Part shown: positions 13,776 through 19,705 of the stretch, piece by piece
How positions within the stretch are numbered: the stretch's first letter is position 1
Layout of the letters: each line of letters begins with the position of its first letter
Program-made: the position numbers and the translations under genes
Assembly: GCA_044508215.1 (NCBI GenBank)
Contig: JBIQID010000054.1
Location: 1 to 19,705, forward strand
Source of the DNA: JAEZFI01 sp044508215
GTDB taxonomy: Bacteria; Actinomycetota; Acidimicrobiia; Acidimicrobiales; Microtrichaceae
Length of the DNA: 19,705 bases
Direction: 5' to 3'
The notes under the pieces: generated by a model
Told to the model about the DNA's origin: nothing
Databases searched by the model: none
Seen by the model: the letters and a program-made list of their open reading frames with translations, nothing else

Positions 13776-14732
13776 GTGACGGGAGGAGGGGCCCGCCGCG
13801 CCGTCCGCGATCGGCGAGCTGGTGTCGCCGCGCTCGTGATCGGGCTGCTGGCTGCGAGCGGCGCCTTCGGCGCGGCCGCGCTGGGCGACGGCGACGCCGG
13901 AGACGACACCTCCACCACGACGTCCCGTCCCGTCACCACCTCGACCACTGCCGCGGGCGGACGGGAGGGAGCCCCCATGACGACCACGACAGCGCCGCCG
14001 GTCCGGCGCGAGTACCCCTGGCACCGGGGCATCGTCGCCACCACGTTCTGGGTGGGCGAGCTGTTCGAGCCCGACCTCGCGGACGGCTCGCAGGTCTGCT
14101 CCACCTACGACCGGCTCTGGGCGTACCACTGGTCGGGCGTCGACCTCGGCCGGGTGCCCGCCGACGCGGCCGGGTGCGCCGGTTCGGTGCTCGGCGGGTG
14201 TGACGGCGTGTGGGTGGACGGGAGGTGCACCACCGAGCCGCGCACCGCCGAGAACGACTGGTTCCCCACGCAGGTCGAACCACTGGAGAACCCGTTCTAC
14301 GCGGACCTGCCCTACGACGACCTCAACGACCCGATCGGCTTCGCGAGGCGCTGCGAGGTGATCCCGTGGGCCGACGACCCGGGGTACGCCGGCCGATGCG
14401 GCGACCGCGGGTTCAGCTACATGAAGAACCGCTGGATCCGGATCGTCGGCCCGAACGGCGCCACCTGCTACGCGCAGATCCAGGACGCCGGACCGTCCCA
14501 CGACGACCTGTACCACGACGTCGAGTACGTCTTCGGGTGGAACGACGCCCGTCCGGCGCAGCAGCGGTTCAACAACGCCGGCATCGACGTCTCGCCTGCG
14601 GTGAACGGCTACCTCGGCTTCGCGGAGCTCGACGGCAGCACCGACCGGGTGGACTGGCAGTTCGTCGAGCGCTGGGAGGTGCCGGACGGGCCCTGGACCA
14701 AGGTGGAGACCACCTCCGGCGTCACGCTCTGA
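13776..14732 (+). CDS. Secreted/membrane-anchored paralogue B of the same Cys-rich family
   Basis: This 318-residue protein begins 16 bases after paralogue A. The GTG at 13776 is the best in-frame start, but no ribosome site precedes it; GGGAGGAGGGG lies just after it, so the start is uncertain. A basic N-terminus and one hydrophobic helix (15-36, ending ASGAFGAAA) form a signal peptide or anchor without a lipobox Cys. A Thr/Ser linker (45-73) follows, then a domain nearly collinear with A: EYPWHRGIVATTFWVGELF (79-97), LENPFYADLPYDDLNDPIGF (170-189), SYMKNRW (214-220), CYAQIQDAGPS (231-241), AGIDVSPAVNGYLGF (268-282). It has seven cysteines; the eighth of A (C268) is Tyr279 here. The function is unknown; the same wall- or glycan-directed role is inferred. 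Confidence 0.8.
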   Translation: MTGGGARRAVRDRRAGVAALVIGLLAASGAFGAAALGDGDAGDDTSTTTSRPVTTSTTAAGGREGAPMTTTTAPPVRREYPWHRGIVATTFWVGELFEPDLADGSQVCSTYDRLWAYHWSGVDLGRVPADAAGCAGSVLGGCDGVWVDGRCTTEPRTAENDWFPTQVEPLENPFYADLPYDDLNDPIGFARRCEVIPWADDPGYAGRCGDRGFSYMKNRWIRIVGPNGATCYAQIQDAGPSHDDLYHDVEYVFGWNDARPAQQRFNNAGIDVSPAVNGYLGFAELDGSTDRVDWQFVERWEVPDGPWTKVETTSGVTL

Positions 14733-14740
14733 GCTCCGCC

Positions 14741-14790
14741 CCGTCGAACCGTCAGCCGTCGAACCGTCAGGCGCCGGACCGTCAGGCGCC
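14741..14790. repeat. 15-bp tandem repeat (about 3.3 copies) across the murF stop codon
   Basis: CCGTCGAACCGTCAG occurs at 14741-14755 and again, identical, at 14756-14770. A variant GCGCCGGACCGTCAG follows at 14771-14785, then a partial GCGCC. Each unit contains TCA, so on the minus strand an in-frame TGA recurs every 15 bases; the murF stop is in the third unit (14784-14782). The array fills the gap between convergent paralogue B and murF. GGCGCC at 14770-14775 and 14785-14790 could pair, but there is no T-run. Confidence 0.85.
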
Positions 14791-16104
14791 GAGCGCCGCC
14801 GCCACCCGCTCGAGCGCCGAGACCCGGCTGCCCTTCACCAGCACGGCGGTCCCGTCGCCCACGGGGTGCAGCCGTGCGAGCACCTCGTCGGGGTCGAGCG
14901 GCTCGGGCCCGTACCAGTCGGTCCCGACCGGGAGCAGCTCGACGCCCGCTGCCGCAGCGATGCGAGCCACCTCCCGGTGCGCCTCCGGTGCGTCCTCCCC
15001 CAGCTCCGCCATGAGGCCGACCACGGCGACCCGCCGCTCGGCGGGCAGATCCAAGAGCGCGTCGAAGGCGGCGCGCATCGACGTGGGGTTGGCGTTGTAG
15101 GCGTCGTTCAGCACGATGCCGCCGCCGGCGACGCGCCGGACCTCCATCCGCCACGGGGAGGCGAGCGGCGCCTCGAGGCCCTCCGCGACCGCCTCGAGCG
15201 GCACGCCGGCGGCCAGCGCCGCTGCAGCCGCTGCCAGCGCGTTCGCCACGTTGTGGCGGCCGCGGGCCCCAGCGGCCACGCGGGCCGACCCCCACGGGCT
15301 CCGCAGCACGAACGTGGGCCGGAGCAGCTCGTCCACCGCGATCGACTCGGCCGTGACGTCCCCGGACCGACCGAAGGTGAGCACCCGGCCGGCGGCCCGG
15401 CTCCGCATGGCGAGGACCCGTTCGTCGTCGGCGTTCAGCACCGCGGTGCCCCCGGTCGGGAGCGCCTCGACCAGCTCGCCCTTCGCCTGGGCGACCGCGT
15501 CGAGGTCGCCGAAGAGCCCGAGGTGTGCAGCTCCCACGGAGGTGACCACGCCGATCGTCGGGGACGCCAGACGGCAGAGGTGGGCCACGTGCCCCGCGCC
15601 GCGGGCGCCCATCTCGACGACGACCACCTCGGTGTGCTCGTCGCCCGAGAGCAGCGTGAGCGGCACGCCCATCTCGTTGTTCAGCGAGCGCTCGGAGGCG
15701 ACGGTCCGCCGTGAGCCCCGCACTGCGCCGGCGAGGAGGTCCTTCGTGGTGGTCTTGCCCACCGACCCCGTGATCCCCACCACCGTCGCGTCGGGCATCC
15801 GGTCCCGTGCCGCTCGACCGAGCGCACCGAGCGCCGAGACGGTGTCGCGCTCGACCACCACGAGGGGCCCGTGCGCGATGTCGGCTGCGCCGGCTTCGTC
15901 GACCAGGGCCGCCGCGGCCCCCCGCCCGAAGGCGCTCGGGACGAACTCGTGGCCGTCGCGCTCGGCTCGCACGGCCACGAAGAGCTCTCCCTCGCGGATC
16001 ACCCGCGAGTCGATGCCGACGCCGGAGATCGGCCCTGCCGCCCCGGGGTCACCGGTGACCGTCCCGCCCACGGCGACGGCCAGCTCGTCGATGTGCCACT
16101 CCAC
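14782..16104 (-). CDS. murF: UDP-N-acetylmuramoyl-tripeptide--D-alanyl-D-alanine ligase
   Basis: MurF joins D-Ala-D-Ala to UDP-MurNAc-tripeptide using ATP, the last cytoplasmic peptide step of peptidoglycan precursor synthesis. I place the start at GTG 16104 because the family begins with a short WHIDELAVAVGG-like strand; the frame is open to 16188 without support. Of 440 residues: GIDSR 30-34, ATP loop GITGSVGKTTTK 110-121 (usually SNGKTTTK; Val replaces Asn), SLNNEMGVPLTLL 140-152, VVVEMGARGAGH 161-172 and AQAKGEL 205-211 (K208, carbamylated Lys). NDAYNANPTSM 333-343, MAELGE 365-370 and VKGSR 423-427 follow. All three Mur ligase domains are complete. No mraY, murD or other dcw genes are adjacent; ddl, which makes its substrate, is divergent 58 bp away. 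Confidence 0.96.
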   Translation of the reverse strand: MEWHIDELAVAVGGTVTGDPGAAGPISGVGIDSRVIREGELFVAVRAERDGHEFVPSAFGRGAAAALVDEAGAADIAHGPLVVVERDTVSALGALGRAARDRMPDATVVGITGSVGKTTTKDLLAGAVRGSRRTVASERSLNNEMGVPLTLLSGDEHTEVVVVEMGARGAGHVAHLCRLASPTIGVVTSVGAAHLGLFGDLDAVAQAKGELVEALPTGGTAVLNADDERVLAMRSRAAGRVLTFGRSGDVTAESIAVDELLRPTFVLRSPWGSARVAAGARGRHNVANALAAAAAALAAGVPLEAVAEGLEAPLASPWRMEVRRVAGGGIVLNDAYNANPTSMRAAFDALLDLPAERRVAVVGLMAELGEDAPEAHREVARIAAAAGVELLPVGTDWYGPEPLDPDEVLARLHPVGDGTAVLVKGSRVSALERVAAALGA

Positions 16105-16148
16105 CGGCCCAGTCTCGCAGGGGACGCGGCTCGGGCCGCGCGCCGCAC

Positions 16149-16154
16149 TACGGT
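16149..16154 (+). promoter_or_regulatory. Candidate -10 for a leaderless ddl mRNA
   Basis: TACGGT fits TAnnnT and ends eight bases before the GTG at 16163, the position expected if transcription begins at or next to the start codon. The GTG has only a poor ribosome site. No clear -35 is seen, and the element lies in the 58-bp spacer shared with murF. Confidence 0.38.
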
Positions 16155-16162
16155 CGTGGGCG

Positions 16163-17305
16163 GTGCCCGACCCCTCGAACCAGCACACGACGGCAGCCGA
16201 CCGCGACCTGCGGGAACGAGTCCGGCTGGTGGTGCTCTACGGCGGCCGCTCCCCCGAGCACGACGTCTCGCGGGTCTCCGCGCGAGAGGTCGTCGCCGCC
16301 CTGGACCTCGACCGCTACGAGGTCGTGCCCGTGGGGATCACCCGCGACGGCCGCTGGCTGCGCTCCCACGCCGTCAGCGCTGCGCTCGCCGAACGGAGGG
16401 AGCTGCCCACCTCCCTCGACGTCGACGGCGACGAGCTCCCTCCCTCCGAGCTCCTCGCTCCGTCCGACGCGCCGACCGTGGTCTTCCCCGTGTTGCACGG
16501 GCCGAACGGCGAGGACGGCACCGTCCAGGGCCTCTTGGAGCTGGCAGACGTGCCCTACGTGGGCTCGGGTGTGCTGGGCTCGTCGCTCTCGATGGACAAG
16601 GCCAAGGCGAAGGAGGTGCTGGCGGCCGCCGGGATCCCACAGGCGAGGTGGCGGTCGCTCGACCGCTGGGAGCTCGGCGAGGGCCCCGATCGTGAGGCGG
16701 CGCTCGCCGACGTGGTGGCGGACCTGGGCCTCCCCCTCTTCGTGAAGCCCGCCAACATGGGCAGCTCGATCGGCGTGTCGAGGGTGACCGACGCCTCGCA
16801 GTTGTCTGCGGCGGTCGACGAGGCGCTGCGCTTCGACGACTGGCTGGTGTTCGAGGAGGGCGTCGCCGGCCGCGAGCTCGAGATCGGCGTCATCGGGACC
16901 ACCCACCCCCGTACCTCCGTCCCCGGCGAGATCGTGCCGGGGGCCGAGTTCTACGACTACGACGACAAGTACCGCGACGGGCAGGCGCGCCTCGAGATCC
17001 CCGCATCGCTGCCGCCGGGCGTCGCCGAGGAGATGTCGGAGATCGCGCTGCGCACGTTCCGCGCCCTCCGCGCCGATGTGCTCGCCCGGGTCGACTTCTT
17101 CTACGAGGCCGGCGGCCGGGGACTGCTCGTCAACGAACTGAACTCGCTGCCCGGGTGCACGCCGGTCTCGATGTTCCCGCTCCTCTGGGAGGCGAGCGGG
17201 CTCCCATACGCGCAGATGCTCGACGAACTGATCCGCTCGGCGCTGGAACGGCACCGGCGCCGCAACGCCGACCGGGTGGGCCTCTCACCGGAGGTGGTGG
17301 CATGA
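16163..17305 (+). CDS. ddl: D-alanine--D-alanine ligase
   Basis: Ddl condenses two D-Ala with ATP to make the dipeptide used by MurF. The start is placed at GTG 16163, giving 380 residues with a ~20-residue extension before RLVVLYGGRS. The frame is open far upstream, but only as shadow of murF. ATP-grasp motifs: GGRSPEHDVS 27-36, HGPNGEDGTVQG 112-123, GSSLSMDKAKAKE 139-151, FVKPANMGSSIGVS 193-206, EFYDYDDKY 262-270 (omega loop) and NELNSLPGCTPVSMFP 324-339. The Tyr in FYDYDDKY is typical of D-Ala-D-Ala rather than D-Ala-D-Lac ligases, so no vancomycin-type specificity is indicated. The stop overlaps the plsC start (ATGA). Confidence 0.96.
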   Translation: MPDPSNQHTTAADRDLRERVRLVVLYGGRSPEHDVSRVSAREVVAALDLDRYEVVPVGITRDGRWLRSHAVSAALAERRELPTSLDVDGDELPPSELLAPSDAPTVVFPVLHGPNGEDGTVQGLLELADVPYVGSGVLGSSLSMDKAKAKEVLAAAGIPQARWRSLDRWELGEGPDREAALADVVADLGLPLFVKPANMGSSIGVSRVTDASQLSAAVDEALRFDDWLVFEEGVAGRELEIGVIGTTHPRTSVPGEIVPGAEFYDYDDKYRDGQARLEIPASLPPGVAEEMSEIALRTFRALRADVLARVDFFYEAGGRGLLVNELNSLPGCTPVSMFPLLWEASGLPYAQMLDELIRSALERHRRRNADRVGLSPEVVA

Positions 17306-18012
17306 GCCGACGACCGGACACCAGCTGGGCGCGGCGCCGACCAGCACGTGCGATCAGGTCGCTCAACCGGGGCGCCGTGCTCCGGGTGGTGCGGAACCTG
17401 TGGGCGCCGACCACCGTCGAGGGGCTCGATCGCCTCGACGGCACCGACGGCCCGGTCGTGGTGGTGGCGAACCACACGAGCCACGCCGACACGATGGTGC
17501 TCCTCACCAGCCTCCCCCGCCGCCTGCGGCGCCGCCTCGTGGTCGCCGCAGCCGCCGACTACTTCTTCAAGGGCGGCGTCAGCGGGTTCTTCTCATCCCT
17601 GCTGTTCGGCGCGATCCCGGTGGACCGCCAGGGCGTCAGCCGCTCGACGCTCGAGGAGTGCCACCAGCTGCTCGGGTCGGGCTGGTCGCTCCTGATCTAC
17701 CCGGAGGGCGGTCGCAGCCCCGACGGCGAGATGCAGCCGTTCAAGCCCGGCGCCGCGTGGATCGCCCGCCGGGCCGGTGTGCCGGTCGTGCCGGTGCACC
17801 TCGAGGGCGTGTACGACGTGCTCCCCAAGGGCCGGAGCTGGCCGAGGCGCCACGCCGTCACCGTGACGATCGGCGAGCCGATGCGGGTGCGGCCCGACGA
17901 GGACGCCCGGGCGTTCAACCGCCGCGTGCAGGCCCGCGTCGAGGAGCTGGGGGCGCCGTCGTCAACAGCCGTCGACGTGCCCCACGCGGCACAGCGCGAC
18001 GAAGCCGTCTGA
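17302..18012 (+). CDS. plsC: 1-acyl-sn-glycerol-3-phosphate acyltransferase family protein
   Basis: ATG at 17302 overlaps the ddl TGA (ATGA), with GGAGGTGG upstream. Of 236 residues, NHTSHAD 57-63 carries the HX4D catalytic pair H58/D63. FGAIPVDR 102-109, YPEGGRS 133-139 (usual FPEGTRS; here Gly for Thr) and VPVVPVHLEGV 160-170 complete motifs II-IV. It acylates lysophosphatidic acid to phosphatidic acid at the membrane; a related lysophospholipid acyltransferase role cannot be excluded. The N-terminus is basic without a clear helix. It is translationally coupled to ddl, linking wall and lipid precursor supply. Its last 51 bases overlap the convergent membrane-protein gene. Confidence 0.88.
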   Translation: MSRRPDTSWARRRPARAIRSLNRGAVLRVVRNLWAPTTVEGLDRLDGTDGPVVVVANHTSHADTMVLLTSLPRRLRRRLVVAAAADYFFKGGVSGFFSSLLFGAIPVDRQGVSRSTLEECHQLLGSGWSLLIYPEGGRSPDGEMQPFKPGAAWIARRAGVPVVPVHLEGVYDVLPKGRSWPRRHAVTVTIGEPMRVRPDEDARAFNRRVQARVEELGAPSSTAVDVPHAAQRDEAV

Positions 18013-19428
18013 CCGCGCGGCCTCGCGCCAGTCGGCGTCGGCGGCGAGGCGCGCCGCGAGCGGCTTCTCGACCGGCCACAGGACGACGTCGACGTCCCAC
18101 CGGTCCAGCACGTCCCGCCAGCCCACCCGGTCCCGGAGGAGCGTGAGGTGGTCGTCGTGCACGGGCTCCGCGAAGACCTCGGCCCGGTCGTCCACGAACA
18201 CGCGGGCGTCGGCTCCGTACCGCCACCCGAGGTAGTTGCCCACCCAGTCGGGCGCGACGACCCGGACGCCCTCCGACGCGATCCACCCCCGGTCGGACAG
18301 CTCGTCCACGAGCGCGGTGGGGTATGGAGCGAGGTCGAGGTGCGGGCCGGTGACGGCGATGCCCAGCCCGGCGACGGCCAGCACCGCCACGCCAGCGAGG
18401 AACGAGCGGGGTGAGGGCGCAGCCGTGCGATCACCGCCGAGCGACGACAGGAAGGGCACCGCTGCCGGCACCAACGCCAGCGCGGCCACCGGGAGGTTGC
18501 GCTGCGCCTGCCACGACAGCACCACCGCCACGGCCACCAGCGGCAGCCACCTCCACCGTCGGGCCCTGACGATCCCGACCACCGCGGCCACGGCGAGCGC
18601 TGCGACGAGGAAGGTGCCCACGTCCGTGGCACCCGGTCGCTGCCACTCACGGAACGCTGCCAGCTGCGACCCCTTCGCGAGGAGGCGGAACGGGAAGACG
18701 AGCAGCTGCGTCCCGTAGGGGCTGACGAGCGCGCCGATCACGGAGCCCAGCGCGGCGGTCGCGGCCGACTCGGCGGCTCGGCGGATGGGTCGCTCCGACG
18801 CTGCGCCGAAGGCGACGAGGCCCACCAGGCCCACGCCGAGCACCCACGACCCGTGCGCCGCGGTCCAGGCGGCGAAGATCGGGACCAGCCAGATCAGTCG
18901 CCGTCGCTCCGACACCACGATGAGCGAGGCGACCAGCGCCAGCGCACCGAGGGTCTGGGGCCGTTCGTTCCACCATCCCACGCCGGCGCAGACGACGGCG
19001 CCGGTGAGGGCGACCCGGGGCACGGCGCCCGGCACCCGCGAGGCGAGGCGCCACACGCCCGCCGCCAGGAGCCCGGCAGCGACCGCGACGACGAGCCGGA
19101 TCCCGCCCGGCCCCGCCACCGCTTCGGCCGCGGCGTAGAGGAGCGACGCACCCCACGACTGGACCACCCACTCGGAGCCCTGCGCCGTGAACGAGTACGG
19201 GTCGGCGTGGGGCAGGCGGCCGTCGAGGATCAGCCGTCCCGTGGCGAGGTGGGTGAGGAAGCTGTTGTCGCCGAGCCGGCCGGAGCCGATCAGGGCGCCG
19301 AGCGTGAACCACGCGGGACCCCACCAGCGGAACGACTCGAGCGCCGAGCGTGCCCGGTCGGGCTGCCCGTCGACCTCGGGCTCCGACTCCACCCCCGCAG
19401 GCGGCGGGGCGTCGGCCACGGCGGTCAT
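17962..19428 (-). CDS. Polytopic membrane protein, possible GT-C-type glycosyltransferase
   Basis: The protein has 488 residues with about ten membrane segments from residue 37 to 360 and a soluble C-terminal tail. A Pro/Glu-rich N-terminus (1-30) precedes the first helix. The segment HADPYSFTAQGSEWVVQSWG (74-93) and the NERPQ motif (154-158) with a following AAHGSWVLG (190-198) recur, as I recall, in unannotated bacterial membrane proteins thought to share the GT-C fold, where an acidic residue after the first helix is catalytic. The tail has GNYLGWRYG (397-405), RVFVDDRAEVF (409-419) and a DVVLWPVEKPLA stretch (447-458). No defined substrate. It lies 10 bases after the tadC-like gene and has no clear ribosome site, so it may be co-transcribed and coupled with it. 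Its 3' end overlaps plsC antisense. Confidence 0.68.
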   Translation of the reverse strand: MTAVADAPPPAGVESEPEVDGQPDRARSALESFRWWGPAWFTLGALIGSGRLGDNSFLTHLATGRLILDGRLPHADPYSFTAQGSEWVVQSWGASLLYAAAEAVAGPGGIRLVVAVAAGLLAAGVWRLASRVPGAVPRVALTGAVVCAGVGWWNERPQTLGALALVASLIVVSERRRLIWLVPIFAAWTAAHGSWVLGVGLVGLVAFGAASERPIRRAAESAATAALGSVIGALVSPYGTQLLVFPFRLLAKGSQLAAFREWQRPGATDVGTFLVAALAVAAVVGIVRARRWRWLPLVAVAVVLSWQAQRNLPVAALALVPAAVPFLSSLGGDRTAAPSPRSFLAGVAVLAVAGLGIAVTGPHLDLAPYPTALVDELSDRGWIASEGVRVVAPDWVGNYLGWRYGADARVFVDDRAEVFAEPVHDDHLTLLRDRVGWRDVLDRWDVDVVLWPVEKPLAARLAADADWREAARSDGFVALCRVGHVDGC

Positions 19429-19438
19429 GGCCGGGCGG

Positions 19439-19705
19439 TCAGAGCCGCTCTGCGATGCTCATCGCCGCCGGGCCCAGCACCACCACGAACAGTGCGGGGA
19501 AGATGCAGAACACCATCGGGATCAGCATCTTGACCGGCGCCTTCTGCGCCTTCTCCTGGGCGAGCTGGCGGCGCTTGATGCGCATCTCCTCCGCCTGGCC
19601 ACGGAGCACCCGGCCGATCGACACACCGAAGGTGTCGGCCTGCAGGATCGCGAGCACGAAGGAACGCACCTCGGCGACGTTGCAGCGCTCGTCCATCGCA
19701 CGCAT
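19439..19705 (-). CDS. tadC: TadC-like type II secretion system F-domain protein (5' end outside window)
   Basis: The C-terminal 89 residues are present; the frame is open to the window edge and the Met codons there are probably internal, since TadC is near 300 residues. The sequence shows the family ending: DERCNVAEVRSFVLAILQ, then DTFGVSIGRVLRGQAEEMR, then KRRQLAQEKAQKAPVKM, and a last helix pair LIPMVFCIFPALFVVVLGP. TadB/TadC are inner-membrane platform proteins of the Tad (Flp pilus) system. More tad genes would be expected beyond 19705. The polytopic membrane protein follows after 10 bases. Confidence 0.88.
   Translation of the reverse strand: MRAMDERCNVAEVRSFVLAILQADTFGVSIGRVLRGQAEEMRIKRRQLAQEKAQKAPVKMLIPMVFCIFPALFVVVLGPAAMSIAERL

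Noticed and set aside
14770..14790. GGCGCC-loop-GGCGCC as an intrinsic terminator between convergent genes.
   Set aside because: The arms are part of the 15-bp repeat, the stem is six pairs and no T-run follows on either strand.
15116..16162. N-terminal extension of ddl by about 350 residues.
   Set aside because: It is antisense to murF, is Arg/Ser/Pro-rich, and Ddl proteins start close to the GGRS motif.
16163..17305. A D-Ala-D-Lac (VanA-type) resistance ligase.
   Set aside because: The omega loop reads EFYDYDDKY, as in ordinary D-Ala-D-Ala ligases, and no vanH or vanX is adjacent.
1..19705. CRISPR arrays, insertion sequences, rRNA genes and origins.
   Set aside because: I looked for regularly spaced repeats, transposase motifs, rRNA-like sequence and DnaA-box clusters and saw none.

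Overview
This is a high-GC window (roughly 70% G+C by eye), densely coded, with many GTG and one TTG start, overlapping stop/start pairs and TAnnnT-type -10 elements placed for leaderless mRNAs. This points to an actinobacterium. The gene content (orphan NuoF-like protein, membrane J-domain protein, Tad secretion, secreted YMKNRW-type proteins) would fit the class Acidimicrobiia, but that placement is an inference from overall character, not from a marker gene. I see no transposase, phage gene, CRISPR array or rRNA. The genes are almost all chromosomal housekeeping or cell-envelope genes.

Layout from left to right. Positions 1-672 (-) hold the N-terminal part of a membrane nucleotide-sugar dehydratase of the CapD/FlaA1 type. 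Divergent from it, 821-2880 (+) is a translationally coupled pair of polysaccharide deacetylase and family-4 glycosyltransferase, followed by tRNA-Val(CAC) at 2935-3008. On the minus strand, 6806 down to 3026 is a tightly coupled three-gene unit: an O-carbamoyltransferase, a membrane protein ending in an SGNH hydrolase domain, and a 55-residue DUF5989-type membrane protein. This triad resembles the carbamoyltransferase/SxtJ/SxtK arrangement known from saxitoxin and polysaccharide loci, and the SGNH protein seems to carry an SxtJ-like membrane domain fused to its hydrolase. Still on the minus strand come a stand-alone NuoF-like flavoprotein (6877-8247), a membrane-anchored J-domain protein (8297-8863), a processive GT2 glycosyltransferase (8874-10208), a UXS-like nucleotide-sugar epimerase/decarboxylase (10237-11217) and a nucleotide-sugar 6-dehydrogenase (11263-12573).

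After a 268-bp divergent control region, 12842-14732 (+) encodes two tandem paralogous secreted, cysteine-rich proteins of an uncharacterised family. One is a lipoprotein; the other has a membrane anchor or signal peptide followed by a Thr-rich linker. Their C-terminal halves look like a double-psi beta-barrel (expansin/RlpA-like) domain. Convergent to them is murF (16104-14782, -), with ddl (16163-17305, +) and plsC (17302-18012, +) divergent from murF. The window ends with a polytopic membrane protein (19428-17962, -), whose 3' end overlaps plsC antisense, and the C-terminal part of a TadC-like type II secretion F-domain protein (19705-19439, -).

Functionally the window is a cell-envelope region. 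It has sugar-nucleotide oxidation and decarboxylation, polymerisation (GT2), sugar transfer (GT4), deacetylation, O-carbamoylation and possible O-acyl transfer or hydrolysis (SGNH), the last soluble steps of peptidoglycan precursor synthesis (Ddl makes D-Ala-D-Ala, MurF attaches it), and phosphatidic acid synthesis (PlsC). The parts most worth following up are the carbamoyltransferase/SGNH/DUF5989 unit and the tandem secreted paralogues.
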